Positions 1 through 8,828 of a stretch of DNA of 64,000 nt are shown piece by piece; the stretch's first letter is position 1; each line of letters starts with the position of its first letter. The notes under the pieces were generated by a model. That model ran no database searches. It was not told where the DNA came from and saw only the letters and a list, made by a program, of their open reading frames with translations. Made by a program: the position numbers and the translations under genes. This DNA comes from Rahnella bonaserana (GTDB lineage Bacteria > Pseudomonadota > Gammaproteobacteria > Enterobacterales > Enterobacteriaceae). The stretch lies in contig NZ_JAFMOW010000054.1 in the NCBI RefSeq assembly GCF_019049675.1, forward strand, positions 1 through 64,000, given 5' to 3'.

Positions 1-94
1 AGAAGAGAGTAGGACAAAAGGCACAGCCTTTTGAACGTTGCGCAGCAACGACCCGAAGGGTGAGCCACGGAGTGGGTCATCAACTGCCAGGCAT
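1..94 (+). rRNA. rrf: 5S ribosomal RNA, 3' part (with apparent insert)
   Basis: The segment AACTGCCAGGCAT at 82-94 is the conserved 3' strand of 5S helix I. The segment GAGAGTAGG at 5-13 matches the loop E/helix region that normally sits directly before it. In ordinary enterobacterial 5S rRNA these two blocks are only a couple of bases apart; here they are separated by about 67 nt of hairpin-rich sequence. The 5' part of the gene lies outside the window. A rho-independent terminator follows at 106-135, as expected at the end of an rrn operon. The bases before GAGAGTAGG (1-4) do not match the usual 5S sequence well, so the upstream part is less certain than the 3' end. Confidence 0.7.
14..80 (+). 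other. hairpin array inserted in the 5S rRNA gene
   Basis: Four small hairpins follow one another, each closed over a three-base loop: 16-32 (7 bp, loop ACA), 36-50 (6 bp, loop GCA), 51-61 (4 bp, loop GAA) and 62-78 (6 of 7 bp, loop GGA). An alternative pairing of GACCC (50-54) with GGGTC (74-78) would fold the last two into one larger arm. The block interrupts the 5S sequence between loop E and the 3' strand of helix I. Its function is unknown. It may be an intervening sequence retained or excised from the rRNA, or a mobile palindromic repeat. Confidence 0.6.
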
Positions 95-105
95 CAAATA
101 AGTGG

Positions 106-135
106 AAAGCCCTGTACTGACGTACAGGGCTTTTT
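106..135 (+). terminator. rrn operon terminator
   Basis: An 11-bp stem (107-117 with 122-132) over a TGAC loop ends in a T run at 131-135. It lies about 12 nt after the 5S 3' end. Confidence 0.9.
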
Positions 136-170
136 GCTATGTGAAATTTGGGAAGAAAAAAAGAAAATCT

Positions 171-701
171 CTAGTTTTGCTGACTTTCCAGCCACTTAAT
201 AACAAATTCACCCACGTTATCGACCTCATTTATATTTAGAATGCTGATAGCACGCGAAACCGGTGCGAACAGATTGTCACTTGCAATAGCAACAACATGA
301 ATATCAATCAGACTCTCCAGTGATTTCCCCGTTTCCTTTCTGTGCAGCACGATTTTATCGATCCCTCCATGCTTAAATCCTTCAACTAAAATCATATCCA
401 GATTATTACTGTCGAAACGTGTCGCCAGATACTCAAGACTAAGCTCATCCTGCCCGGGAGTTTCAGTCATCAGCGCCCACCGGCTATTGCTGGCAACCAT
501 CGTCTGGTCTGCGCCAGCTTTACGTAGCTCAAAACTGTCCTTCCCCGGCGTATCTACATCCACATCATGATGGGTATGCTTTATCAGACCGGTCCGGATA
601 CCACGCTGGCGAAGCCAGGGGATGAGCTGTTTCAGCAATGTGGTTTTCCCCGTTCCGCTATAAGCGACGATCCCAAGTAATGGAGTTTGTTTGTTTATCA
701 T
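171..701 (-). CDS. mobB: molybdopterin-guanine dinucleotide biosynthesis adaptor MobB
   Basis: MobB is a GTP-binding P-loop protein that assists MobA in forming the bis-MGD form of the molybdenum cofactor; it is not essential for it. The protein has 176 residues when started at the ATG at 701. This start is chosen because its ATGA overlaps the mobA stop codon (698-701), the usual translational coupling. A longer in-frame start at 731 would add ten residues lying inside mobA. A P-loop AYSGTGKT is visible at residues 13-20. The gene is second in a minus-strand mobA-mobB operon that reads towards the rrn terminator. The E. coli operon has the same order. Confidence 0.93.
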   Translation of the reverse strand: MINKQTPLLGIVAYSGTGKTTLLKQLIPWLRQRGIRTGLIKHTHHDVDVDTPGKDSFELRKAGADQTMVASNSRWALMTETPGQDELSLEYLATRFDSNNLDMILVEGFKHGGIDKIVLHRKETGKSLESLIDIHVVAIASDNLFAPVSRAISILNINEVDNVGEFVIKWLESQQN

Positions 702-1285
702 CTTGAGAGATCCAGGTTGTGGCTTTTCCAAAGAGCCACATCTTCAGGCGTGTTGAGATTGGAAAAGGCGGTGGGATCACTAAAAAATACTGATTTTGCC
801 CCAATCTTATGAAGAAAAATCAGGAGCTTCCTGTCGCCGTTATCAAGGTACGCCGTCAGTGCCGGGATCAGACTCCGCTTTAACAGGCAAAGTGTTGGAT
901 GTTCACGCTCTGTATCTCGTGCATAAGCCGCTTCCTGTCCTGATAGCCCGTCAGATAATGTTTCACTGAGATCGTCTGGGAAAGCGGGTACGTCGCAGGG
1001 AACGAAAAGTACCCATTCGGTTTTACTCACCGATAACGCTGCAAGCATACCGGCCAGAGGACCTGAAAAATCTTGTTTGATGTCCGGAACGGTCTGAAAA
1101 TTCTGCCCATAACGTTCTGAATTCCGATTACAACTGATCAGAATATCTCCGACTTGCGGACGTAATTTTTGGGCGATATGTTCAAATAAAGGCTGGCCAT
1201 TAATATCAATCAACCCCTTATCTTCGCCCATCCTGCTCGAACGACCGCCTGCCAAAATAACGCCAGTGATGTTACTGCGATCCAT
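698..1285 (-). CDS. mobA: molybdenum cofactor guanylyltransferase MobA
   Basis: MobA transfers GMP from GTP to molybdopterin, giving the guanine dinucleotide cofactor used by cytoplasmically assembled molybdoenzymes such as nitrate and formate dehydrogenases. The N-terminus carries the nucleotidyltransferase signature LAGGRSSRMGEDKG (residues 11-24), which binds GTP. A VPCDVPAFP segment provides the metal-binding Asp. The start at 1285 (MDRSNITG) gives 195 residues, matching the E. coli length; an upstream in-frame Met at 1321 is less likely because it adds an unconserved tail. mobA is the first gene of the mobAB operon and overlaps mobB by four bases. Confidence 0.93.
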   Translation of the reverse strand: MDRSNITGVILAGGRSSRMGEDKGLIDINGQPLFEHIAQKLRPQVGDILISCNRNSERYGQNFQTVPDIKQDFSGPLAGMLAALSVSKTEWVLFVPCDVPAFPDDLSETLSDGLSGQEAAYARDTEREHPTLCLLKRSLIPALTAYLDNGDRKLLIFLHKIGAKSVFFSDPTAFSNLNTPEDVALWKSHNLDLSR

Positions 1286-1438
1286 AATATCCGCCCGTGA
1301 AAACCTCATTATTGCTGCCATTGTAGCGCCTTAATTTAGCCCCGGGCAGGTTAAACTTTCCAGCGGTGAGCTTGTACTTTCCCTGATGAAATAACCCTGT
1401 TATTTTTAAGGTCTGAAAACAAATGGAGAAGGATTATC

Positions 1439-1708
1439 ATGAAAGAACATCGCGTAAACGAGTTGATCGAACTACTGCATCCGGCATGGAAAGAGGATTG
1501 CGATCTGAACCTGATGGAGTTTATCCAAAAGCTGGCCACAGAATGTGGATACCAGGGGCCTTTAGGCGAACTCAGTGATGACACATTGATTTATCACCTG
1601 AAAATGCGTGGTACTGACAGCACGACTGAAATCCCGGGTTTGAAGAAAGATTATGAGGATGACTTTAAAACTGCACTTTTGCGTGCCCGTGGTGTGATTA
1701 AAGATTGA
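1439..1708 (+). CDS. yihD: YihD family protein (DUF1040)
   Basis: This small conserved cytoplasmic protein has 89 residues and an unknown function. It matches enterobacterial YihD in length and in the segments [15 protein letters not shown] and [20 protein letters not shown] good ribosome-binding site (GGAGAAGG, about 8 nt upstream) supports the ATG at 1439. It is transcribed away from mobAB and lies upstream of srkA, as in E. coli. No signal peptide, membrane segment or catalytic motif is visible. Confidence 0.9.
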   Translation: MKEHRVNELIELLHPAWKEDCDLNLMEFIQKLATECGYQGPLGELSDDTLIYHLKMRGTDSTTEIPGLKKDYEDDFKTALLRARGVIKD

Positions 1709-1800
1709 TGTAAACTTATGTGAACTTCATGCGAACCGCTAAAAATAGATGATACTATTTCCCATTGTCATTTTTCTGTGCGGCCAATCCGAATGAAGTT

Positions 1801-2787
1801 ATGAACAATTCAGCTTTTAATTTTCAGGCATTGTCGCCGGATCTTATCCTTGATGCGTTAGAGAGTGTCGGTCTTATTGCTGAGTCCGGCCTCACTGCAT
1901 TAAACAGTTATGAAAATCGCGTTTATCAGTTTCTCGGTGAAGACAGAAAACGCTATGTGGTGAAGTTTTACCGTCCTGAGCGATGGACAGAAGAACAAAT
2001 CCATGAAGAGCATCGGTTTTCCCTTGATATGGCTGATGCTGAAATCCCTGCGGTTGCCCCTCTATCCATCAACGAAAACACACTGCATCACTATCAGGGA
2101 TATATGTTTACCGTATTTCCCAGCGTAGGTGGTCGGCAGTACGAAATCGATAACCTCGACCAGCTGGAGTGGGTAGGACGTTTTCTCGGGCGGATTCATC
2201 AGGTGGGCAGTGAAAGCTTGTTTATCGCACGTCCTACTATCGGGCTTGACGAATATCTGGTCCGGCCGCGCGAAGTTCTCGCGCAATGTCCGCTGATCCC
2301 AAAGAGTTTGCGCGAACCTTTTTTATCCGCAACCGACCAGCTGATTCGCACTACAGGCGATTATTGGCATACTGACTGGCAACCTCTACGCTTACATGGC
2401 GATTGCCACCCGGGGAATATTCTCTGGCGTGACGGGCCGTTGTTTGTCGATATGGATGATGCCCGTAATGGTCCGGCAATTCAGGATCTCTGGATGCTCC
2501 TGCATGGGGATCAAAGTGAGCAAAGGCTCCAGTTAGATATCTTGCTGGAAGCTTACGGAGAGTTTGCTGATTTAGATACCCGCGAACTGTCCTTGATTGA
2601 ACCACTGCGCGCTATGCGCATGGTTTACTATCTGGCCTGGGTTGCCCGCCGCTGGGAGGATCCTGCATTTCCCAGGAGTTTCCTCTGGATGCAGGATGAA
2701 GATTTCTGGCGTAGTCAGATAGCGGCTTTTAGTGAGCAAATAAAGAAATTACAGGCACCTCCTTTACAGCTGATGCCAATGTATTGA
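1801..2787 (+). CDS. srkA: stress response serine/threonine kinase SrkA (YihE/RdoA)
   Basis: SrkA is a choline-kinase-fold protein kinase that in E. coli protects cells from stress-induced death downstream of Cpx signalling. With the ATG at 1801 the protein is 328 residues, the same as E. coli; a start at 1765 would add 12 unconserved residues. Kinase residues are visible: HGDCHPGN with catalytic Asp201 and Asn206, and the metal-binding Asp217 in LFVDMDD. An NSYENRVYQF segment near residue 36 forms the nucleotide-binding loop. dsbA starts 46 nt after the stop with no clear terminator between them, so srkA and dsbA are probably co-transcribed, as known for E. coli. Confidence 0.94.
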   Translation: MNNSAFNFQALSPDLILDALESVGLIAESGLTALNSYENRVYQFLGEDRKRYVVKFYRPERWTEEQIHEEHRFSLDMADAEIPAVAPLSINENTLHHYQGYMFTVFPSVGGRQYEIDNLDQLEWVGRFLGRIHQVGSESLFIARPTIGLDEYLVRPREVLAQCPLIPKSLREPFLSATDQLIRTTGDYWHTDWQPLRLHGDCHPGNILWRDGPLFVDMDDARNGPAIQDLWMLLHGDQSEQRLQLDILLEAYGEFADLDTRELSLIEPLRAMRMVYYLAWVARRWEDPAFPRSFLWMQDEDFWRSQIAAFSEQIKKLQAPPLQLMPMY

Positions 2788-2833
2788 GTCATGATTAATG
2801 TTCGAATTTTAATTAAATGGAGATAGGCATTAT

Positions 2834-3457
2834 ATGAAAAAGATATTCCTGGCACTGATTGGTATGGTTATGGCCTTCAGTGTGTCTGCCGCGCAGTTTT
2901 CTGATGGCGCACAGTACGTTACTTTAGATAAAACTGTTGCTAATGAGCCACAGGTACTCGAGTTCTTCTCATTTTATTGCCCGCACTGCTACCAGTTTGA
3001 ACAAGTCTGGCATGTCTCTGACAACATCCGTAAGAACCTGCCAAAAGATGTCAAATATGCCAAATATCACGTCGAATTCCTGGGGCCGTTGGGTAAACAA
3101 TTAACTCAAGCCTGGGCTGTAGCCATTGCACTGGGTGTGGAAGACAAAGTGAGTCCGCTGATGTTTGATGCTGTGCAAAAACAGCAATCAGTTCAGAATG
3201 CCGATGATATCCGTAAAGTCTTTATTCAGGCGGGTGTGAAAGGCGAAGACTACGATGCTGCACTTAACAGCTTTGTCGTGAAATCTCTGGTTGTTCAACA
3301 GGAGAAAGCCGCTGCTGACATGGGCCTGCAAGGTGTTCCTTCTGTATTTGTGAACGGAAAATATATGGTTAAAAATGACGGGCTTGATACCAGCTCAATG
3401 GATATGTACGTCAAACAATATTCTGATGTGATCAACTTCTTAGCGACCAAAAAATAA
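2834..3457 (+). CDS. dsbA: periplasmic thiol:disulfide oxidoreductase DsbA
   Basis: DsbA introduces disulfide bonds into secreted proteins in the periplasm and is re-oxidised by DsbB. The 207-residue precursor begins with a clear signal peptide ([20 protein letters not shown], cleavage about residue 19). The redox motif CPHC is at residues 49-52, about 30-33 of the mature protein. The cis-proline loop [11 protein letters not shown] lies in the thioredoxin fold. The gene follows srkA and ends in a strong terminator at 3472-3503. Unlike E. coli, yihF and yihG do not follow; polA is next. Confidence 0.96.
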   Translation: MKKIFLALIGMVMAFSVSAAQFSDGAQYVTLDKTVANEPQVLEFFSFYCPHCYQFEQVWHVSDNIRKNLPKDVKYAKYHVEFLGPLGKQLTQAWAVAIALGVEDKVSPLMFDAVQKQQSVQNADDIRKVFIQAGVKGEDYDAALNSFVVKSLVVQQEKAAADMGLQGVPSVFVNGKYMVKNDGLDTSSMDMYVKQYSDVINFLATKK

Positions 3458-3471
3458 GAATTTCTGAACTC

Positions 3472-3503
3472 AACGCCAGCTTTCGGGCTGGCGTTATATT
3501 TTC
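3472..3503 (+). terminator. dsbA terminator
   Basis: A 9-bp stem AACGCCAGC/GCTGGCGTT over a 6-nt loop, followed by ATATTTTC, lies 15 nt after the dsbA stop. Confidence 0.8.
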
Positions 3504-3845
3504 TAAGAATTGAGGGAAAGGAAATGTTTGCAGGTGTAAATATAAAAAATCTTCCGCAGAAACTTTTTCAGTAAATATTACTATCCACAATAGCTATTAA
3601 ACTTCTATTACATCAATATTTCATTAGGCAATCCTATAACCTGATGAAACACGTAGCTAAAATTCTGGTTTGTTTTCGGATTAACATCCCGTATTAATTT
3701 CCTATTAAAACTATTCACAAAGTTATCCACAGGATGATCCTTCGAGATCCCTCGCAACTTCTCAATGAATTTCCTTCTCATGGTTCGTCTTTCCCGCTGG
3801 CTATGGCATCCTTAGAGCATGTCTGATCACGAATAAAGAAGAGTT
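3504..3845 (+). promoter_or_regulatory. polA upstream region with three DnaA-box-like sites
   Basis: This AT-rich gene-free stretch holds TTATCCACA at 3723-3731, a perfect strong DnaA box, with CTATTCACA at 3711-3719 three bases before it and CTATCCACA at 3581-3589, each one mismatch from TTATNCACA. All are on the same strand and point towards polA. DnaA has been reported to stimulate polA in E. coli, so a DnaA-responsive promoter is plausible. No coding sequence is seen. E. coli carries yihF and yihG in this interval. Confidence 0.55.
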
Positions 3846-6650
3846 ATGGCCCAGATAGCAGAAAATCCATTAATCCTGGTGGACGGTTCGTCCTACCTTT
3901 ATCGCGCTTATCATGCGTTCCCTCCGCTGACCAACTCTGCGGGCGAACCGACCGGTGCGATGTACGGTGTGCTGAATATGTTGCGCAGTCTTTTGCTGCA
4001 ATACACACCAAGCCATGTTGCGGTGGTTTTTGACGCGAAAGGCAAAACCTTCCGTGATGAACTTTTCGAACAATATAAATCCCATCGTCCTCCGATGCCG
4101 GATGATCTGCGCTCTCAAATTGAGCCGCTTCATCAAATGGTGAAAGCGATGGGGCTGCCATTACTGGTGGTATCAGGTGTGGAAGCGGACGACGTGATCG
4201 GTACGCTGGCACTTGAAGCCGAGAAAGCGGGACATGCGGTTCTGATCAGCACCGGCGATAAAGACATGGCTCAGCTGGTGACGCCGGCTGTCACCCTTAT
4301 CAACACCATGAACAATGCGATTCTGGGGCCGGATGAAGTTGTCGAAAAGTACGGTGTTCCACCAGAGCTGATCATCGATTTTCTTGCCCTGATGGGTGAC
4401 TCCTCGGACAATATTCCGGGCGTACCGGGCGTAGGTGAGAAAACGGCACAGGCACTGTTACAAGGCATTGGTGGCCTTGATGCGTTATATGCCGATCTCG
4501 ATAAAGTATCGACACTCAGTTTCCGTGGTTCAAAAACCATGGCGGCAAAACTGGCGGATAATAAAGAGGTTGCCTACCTCTCTTATCAGCTGGCGACCAT
4601 TAAAACTGACGTCAAGCTGGATCTCACTTGTGCCGAGTTAACGGTTTCTGAACCCGATGCCGATGAACTCCACAAGCTGTTTGGCCGTTATGAATTCAAG
4701 CGCTGGCTTGCTGATGTTGAATCCGGCACCTGGCTGAGTGCCAAAAAATCTGCAGGTAAAGCAGCGGCAGCCGCGAAGAAAGGCGCTCAGGCAGAAGAAA
4801 CGACGACAGTATCTGCTGTTGAACCTAACCAGCTTTCGCAGGAAGGATATGTCACCATTCTGGATCAGGCGACTCTCGATGAGTGGATCGGTTATCTGAA
4901 AGCATCGGATGTTTTTGCTTTCGATACCGAAACGGATGGTCTGGATACTCTGACCGCCAATCTGATCGGCTTATCTTTTGCTACAGAAGCAGGTAAAGCG
5001 GCTTATCTTCCCGTGGCACATGACTATCTGGATGCGCCGGCGCAGTTGGATCGCGATGATGTGCTTAAACAACTTAAGCCGTTACTTGAAGATGAAAAGC
5101 AGCTGAAAGTCGGGCAGAACCTCAAATTCGATCGTGGTGTTTTACTGCGTTACGACATTGAATTAAAAGGTATCGCCTTCGATACCATGCTTGAATCCTA
5201 TGTGCTCGACAGTGTGTCTGGCCGTCATGACATGGACAGCCTGGCCGATCGCTATCTCGGCCATAAAACCGTGGGCTTTGAAGAGATAGCCGGCAAGGGT
5301 AAAAACCAGCTGACCTTCAACCAGATTGCGCTTGAGCAGGCAGCGCCTTACGCGGCTGAAGATGCCGATGTCACGCTGCAATTGCATCAGGCTCTCTGGC
5401 CACGTATTCAGGAAAGCGAATCCCTGACCAAAGTGTTCACGGATATTGAAATGCCGCTGGTGCCAGTTCTTTCTCATATCGAACGTACGGGGGTGCTGAT
5501 TGATCAGAACATACTTGCGGCTCACTCGAAAGAGCTGGCGATTCGTCTGAATGAGCTGGAAAACAAAGCGCATGAACTGGCTGAAGAGCCTTTCAACCTC
5601 TCTTCGACAAAACAGCTACAAGCCATTCTGTATGAAAAACAGAAATTGCCGATCCTGAAGAAAACGCCGGGTGGTGCGCCATCAACTAACGAAGAGGTTC
5701 TGGCTGAGCTGGCACTGGATTACCCGTTGCCGAAAGTTATTCTGGAATATCGTGGTCTGGCAAAACTGAAATCGACTTACACCGACAAACTGCCATTGAT
5801 GATAAACCCGCAGTCTGGCCGCGTGCATACGTCCTACCATCAGGCGGTGACCGCCACGGGGCGTCTGTCTTCCAGCGATCCCAACCTGCAAAATATTCCG
5901 GTGCGTAATGATGAAGGACGCCGTATCCGTCAGGCGTTTATTGCGCCAAAAGACTACATCATTCTGGCGGCAGACTACTCGCAGATTGAACTGCGCATCA
6001 TGGCGCATTTATCTAAAGATGAAGGCTTGCTGAAAGCCTTTGCTGAAGGTCAGGATATTCACCGCGCTACCGCCGCAGAAGTTTTCGGTACGCCGCTGGA
6101 GAAAGTTTCCGGTGAACAACGCCGTAGTGCTAAAGCGATTAACTTTGGTCTGATTTACGGTATGAGCGCCTTTGGCTTGTCGCGTCAGCTCAATATTCCG
6201 CGCAAAGAATCCCAGCGTTATATGGATTTGTACTTCGAGCGTTATCCGGGCGTGCTGGAATATATGGAACGTACCCGCACTCAGGCTTCCGGGCAGGGTT
6301 ATGTTGAAACGCTGGATGGTCGCCGCCTTTATCTGCCGGACATTAAATCCAGCAACGCGATGCGCCGTAAAGGTGCTGAGCGTGCCGCAATCAACGCCCC
6401 GATGCAGGGTACCGCGGCTGACATTATCAAACGCGCCATGATCAGCGTCGATGCCTGGCTGAAACAGTCAGACGCTCCGCGTGCCCGTATTATCATGCAG
6501 GTACACGATGAACTGGTGTTTGAAGTGCATAAAGATGATGTTGCTGTGGCCAGTGAAAAAATTCGCAACCTGATGGAAGCCAGTATGGCGCTGGCGGTGC
6601 CGCTGAAAGTGGACGTCGGTACGGGCGAGAACTGGGATCAGGCTCACTAA
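3846..6650 (+). CDS. polA: DNA polymerase I
   Basis: DNA polymerase I removes RNA primers, joins Okazaki fragments and fills repair gaps. The 934-residue protein has all three activities. The N-terminal 5'-3' exonuclease/flap nuclease spans about 1-290 ([54 protein letters not shown]). A 3'-5' proofreading domain spans about 330-520, with the DxE motif in [11 protein letters not shown]. The polymerase domain carries motif A ([14 protein letters not shown]), motif B ([21 protein letters not shown]) and motif C (VHDELVFEV). An Ala/Lys-rich linker near residue 300 separates the first two domains. The start at 3846 follows an AAGAAGAG ribosome-binding site. Spot 42 RNA lies just downstream, as in E. 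coli. Confidence 0.98.
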   Translation: MAQIAENPLILVDGSSYLYRAYHAFPPLTNSAGEPTGAMYGVLNMLRSLLLQYTPSHVAVVFDAKGKTFRDELFEQYKSHRPPMPDDLRSQIEPLHQMVKAMGLPLLVVSGVEADDVIGTLALEAEKAGHAVLISTGDKDMAQLVTPAVTLINTMNNAILGPDEVVEKYGVPPELIIDFLALMGDSSDNIPGVPGVGEKTAQALLQGIGGLDALYADLDKVSTLSFRGSKTMAAKLADNKEVAYLSYQLATIKTDVKLDLTCAELTVSEPDADELHKLFGRYEFKRWLADVESGTWLSAKKSAGKAAAAAKKGAQAEETTTVSAVEPNQLSQEGYVTILDQATLDEWIGYLKASDVFAFDTETDGLDTLTANLIGLSFATEAGKAAYLPVAHDYLDAPAQLDRDDVLKQLKPLLEDEKQLKVGQNLKFDRGVLLRYDIELKGIAFDTMLESYVLDSVSGRHDMDSLADRYLGHKTVGFEEIAGKGKNQLTFNQIALEQAAPYAAEDADVTLQLHQALWPRIQESESLTKVFTDIEMPLVPVLSHIERTGVLIDQNILAAHSKELAIRLNELENKAHELAEEPFNLSSTKQLQAILYEKQKLPILKKTPGGAPSTNEEVLAELALDYPLPKVILEYRGLAKLKSTYTDKLPLMINPQSGRVHTSYHQAVTATGRLSSSDPNLQNIPVRNDEGRRIRQAFIAPKDYIILAADYSQIELRIMAHLSKDEGLLKAFAEGQDIHRATAAEVFGTPLEKVSGEQRRSAKAINFGLIYGMSAFGLSRQLNIPRKESQRYMDLYFERYPGVLEYMERTRTQASGQGYVETLDGRRLYLPDIKSSNAMRRKGAERAAINAPMQGTAADIIKRAMISVDAWLKQSDAPRARIIMQVHDELVFEVHKDDVAVASEKIRNLMEASMALAVPLKVDVGTGENWDQAH

Positions 6651-6796
6651 GTGAATAGTAATTAAGCTTTTTTTGTAATTAAGCTACAGGATTATGTGCT
6701 CAGACCATGAAGGTGATCGCATAATCCGCGATTTTTGTGTAAGTAAACTACAAAAAGTTCTTTTTCCCCGTCATGAAATAGGGTAAAGTTTCTCTC

Positions 6797-6906
6797 GTAG
6801 GGTACAGAGGTAAGATGTTCTATCTTTCAGACCTTTTACTTCACGTAATCGGATTTGGCTGAATATTTTAGCCGCCCCAGGCATTTATGTCTGGGGCGTT
6901 TTTTAT
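6797..6906 (+). ncRNA. spf: Spot 42 small regulatory RNA
   Basis: The first ~80 nt, from GTAGGGTACAGAGGTAAGAT to the stretch ending in TTTAGC, look almost identical to E. coli Spot 42. The 3' end is a terminator with an 8-bp stem (6873-6880 with 6891-6898) and six T residues. The terminator loop differs in sequence from E. coli, as expected for a non-pairing region. Spot 42 is an Hfq-dependent RNA that represses secondary-carbon uptake and metabolism genes and is itself repressed by cAMP-CRP. A weak -10 (TAAAGT, 6784-6789) lies in the right place. Its position right after polA matches E. coli. Confidence 0.95.
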
Positions 6907-6961
6907 TGGGTTTTTCACAGGATTACGCCTGTTTTCAGACTACCAGGGACAAAAACCGCCC

Positions 6962-6989
6962 AAAAAAAAGGGCAGCCTGTTGGCCACCC
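6962..6989 (-). terminator. engB terminator
   Basis: On the minus strand an 8-bp stem with two G-U pairs over a 4-nt loop (6970-6989) is followed by eight T residues (A run at 6962-6969). Confidence 0.75.
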
Positions 6990-7034
6990 TCATATGTTCT
7001 TTACTTACAGACTTCTTCGTTAAAGCGCCGGGAA

Positions 7035-7685
7035 TTACTCGCCTTCGTCAAAAAGCTCTTCTTCCAGCACTTCCGGTGGGATTTCACTGAACCAGGTGTT
7101 CAGTTTGTCACTCAGTTTATCGACGCCCATTTTCTTCGGCGAAGAGAAGGCTTCAACCTGAATATCGCCCATGAATTCTTTCACGGCTTCGCGGACCATT
7201 TTAATCTGCGCCTGACGCGCACCGGATGCCAGTTTGTCGGCCTTAGTCAGCAGCAACATCACCGGCGTACCGACATCGACAGCCCACTGAATCATTTGCT
7301 GATCGAGATCTTTCAGCGGATGACGGATATCCATCAACACCACCAGACCTTTCAGCGAGTTGCGCATTTGCAGATATTCGCCCAGCGCACGTTGCCACTT
7401 ACGCTTCATTTCTTCCGGTACTTCAGCGTAGCCATAACCCGGCAAGTCGACCAGACGGATGCCCGGCTTCACTTCGAACAGGTTGATGAGCTGAGTACGT
7501 CCAGGCGTTTTACTGGTACGTGCGAGGCTTTTCTGCTGTGTCAGAGTATTCAATGCGCTGGATTTGCCGGCGTTTGAACGACCAGCAAATGCGACTTCAA
7601 TGCCTGCGTCAGATGGCAAATGCCGGATATCCGGGGCGCTCATGACGAAATGGGTCATATGATAGTTGTAAGTTTGGCTGGTCAA
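7035..7685 (-). CDS. engB: ribosome biogenesis GTPase EngB (YihA/YsxC)
   Basis: EngB is an essential TRAFAC-class GTPase needed for assembly of the large ribosomal subunit. The 216-residue protein shows G1 GRSNAGKS (residues 35-42), the switch I threonine in [10 protein letters not shown]3 DLPGYG (81-86) and G4 TKAD (148-151). The C-terminus is acidic, as in E. coli. Start at 7685 ([18 protein letters not shown]) agrees with the conserved N-terminus. It is divergent from csrC across about 300 bp and has its own terminator. Confidence 0.96.
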   Translation of the reverse strand: MTSQTYNYHMTHFVMSAPDIRHLPSDAGIEVAFAGRSNAGKSSALNTLTQQKSLARTSKTPGRTQLINLFEVKPGIRLVDLPGYGYAEVPEEMKRKWQRALGEYLQMRNSLKGLVVLMDIRHPLKDLDQQMIQWAVDVGTPVMLLLTKADKLASGARQAQIKMVREAVKEFMGDIQVEAFSSPKKMGVDKLSDKLNTWFSEIPPEVLEEELFDEGE

Positions 7686-7988
7686 AGCGTGCGTCTCCGT
7701 GAGGCATGAGTATCTGGCTGGCGATTATAACTGCAACAGAGCCGAGATGCGTTCGTGTTTTTAAAATCCGAATGATGAGGCGAAGGGACCACAGAGATGA
7801 AGGCGGGGGAAATTGCCTTCATGATGTAAGACATTTGCTATTCATGATGCGGGTTATTTCGCTTGTTTTGTCGCCGAATTTTTTAATGTTATTCAATTTC
7901 AATAAGATAAAATTAATGTCGTAATGAAATCTACAAGACGGCTGGCGTGTATCTTGAGCCTTTGTGTCAGTCGGGTAAAGTATTTCTT
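7686..7988 (+). promoter_or_regulatory. engB-csrC intergenic region with candidate UvrY site
   Basis: This non-coding stretch of about 300 bp separates engB from csrC. It contains TGTAAGACATTTGCTATTCA at 7825-7844. The left half matches the GacA/UvrY upstream activating sequence (TGTAAG-N6-CTTACA) perfectly; the right half is degenerate. It lies about 150 bp before the inferred csrC start, where such sites normally sit. A promoter for csrC is placed at 7954-7981 (TTGAGC, 16-nt spacer, TAAAGT). Confidence 0.5.
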
Positions 7989-8197
7989 ACGCGGTGAAGG
8001 CGAGAACGGAAACAAGGACGAATATTGCATTCAGGGATCACGGGAAATGCATCGCGATTTAAGGACGAACAGAGCCGGAGGCTCTGAAAGGCAAAGGAAA
8101 AACCGGGACGTTGACGCTATACAGGGAAAGTGTTTGAGGAATATCCTTCTTTTGAAGGAAAGAAAAAGGCAGCAAGGTTAACTTGCTGCCTTTTTTC
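7988..8197 (+). ncRNA. csrC: CsrC-type CsrA-sequestering small RNA
   Basis: The interval between engB and yihI is where E. coli encodes CsrC. The segment here has eleven GGA motifs, the hallmark of RNAs that titrate the translational regulator CsrA. One sits in the triloop of a 7-bp hairpin (8070-8086). It ends in a strong terminator whose flanking sequence (TTTTTTCTTTG...GCTTTCTGCTAGATT) matches my memory of the E. coli csrC end. The 5' end is inferred from a promoter-like pair (7954-7959 and 7976-7981) and could be off by several bases. Two overlapping ORFs in this region have no homology I recognise and are treated as chance. Confidence 0.85.
8163..8196 (+). terminator. csrC terminator
   Basis: A 9-bp stem GGCAGCAAG/CTTGCTGCC (8168-8176 with 8182-8190) is flanked by an A run and a T run. 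Confidence 0.9.
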
Positions 8198-8264
8198 TTT
8201 GTTCGCTTTCTGCTAGATTCCGGCGCAAATCTATACTAAATGTACACACCTAAGAGCAGATGCC

Positions 8265-8825
8265 ATGAAACAGCCAGCGAAAGCCCCGCGCGCCAATACC
8301 GCGACAGCTAAAACGAAGAAGAAAAGTCGAGTAGAGCTTGATATCGAAGCGCGCGAACGCAAGCGTGACAATAAGCGCCGTGGCCATAAAGCAGGTTCAC
8401 GCGCAAATCCGGACGCTGCCCAGAATCAAAGCGGTGCAGGCGCTAAAAAAACCGATCCGCGTATCGGCAGTAAGAAAGCGGTGCCATTGATCGTGGAAAC
8501 CGTCACGAACAATGCGGCGAAAGCGAAGAAAGCCGCCCAGCCGAAGTCAGAGGCAAAACCAAAGATGTCTCCGCAAGAAGAACTGACATTACTGGAAAAT
8601 GATGAGCGTCTGGATTCCCTTCTCGATCTTATCGATGACGGCAAAGCGCTGAGTGCAGAAGATCAGGCTTATGTTGATCAGACTCTGGATCGTATTGATG
8701 TTCTGATGGAAATCCTCGGCATCGAACTCGGCGACGACGAAGATGACGAAGATGACGAAGAAGAAGAGAAGAACGAAGATATGATGCAGTTGCTCAAACG
8801 CGGGAATCCAAAAGAAGGTTTCTAA
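8265..8825 (+). CDS. yihI: Der GTPase-activating protein YihI
   Basis: YihI stimulates the GTPase Der (EngA) and so modulates 50S subunit assembly. The 186-residue protein has the typical layout: a lysine/arginine-rich disordered N-terminus (about 1-105), a short helical middle ([21 protein letters not shown]), and a strongly acidic tail with runs of Asp and Glu (about 155-172). The start at 8265 follows a GAGCAGAT stretch. Placement after csrC and before hemN matches E. coli. Confidence 0.93.
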   Translation: MKQPAKAPRANTATAKTKKKSRVELDIEARERKRDNKRRGHKAGSRANPDAAQNQSGAGAKKTDPRIGSKKAVPLIVETVTNNAAKAKKAAQPKSEAKPKMSPQEELTLLENDERLDSLLDLIDDGKALSAEDQAYVDQTLDRIDVLMEILGIELGDDEDDEDDEEEEKNEDMMQLLKRGNPKEGF

Positions 8826-8828
8826 GCG

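Noticed and set aside
1351-1584. Minus-strand ORF over yihD
   Set aside because: Shadow of yihD, which has a good ribosome-binding site and a known family.
6736-6752. Possible CRP site upstream of Spot 42
   Set aside because: E. coli spf is CRP-repressed, but the sequence here (TGTGT ... CTACA) has the wrong spacing and mismatches, so it is not listed.
6855-7577. A 240-codon plus-strand ORF
   Set aside because: It covers Spot 42 and the antisense of engB, with no recognisable domain; engB on the other strand is certain.
7706-8181. Two adjoining ORFs between engB and yihI
   Set aside because: They overlap the csrC promoter and RNA, have no ribosome-binding site, and encode Arg/Gly/Lys-rich sequence produced by the GGA repeats.
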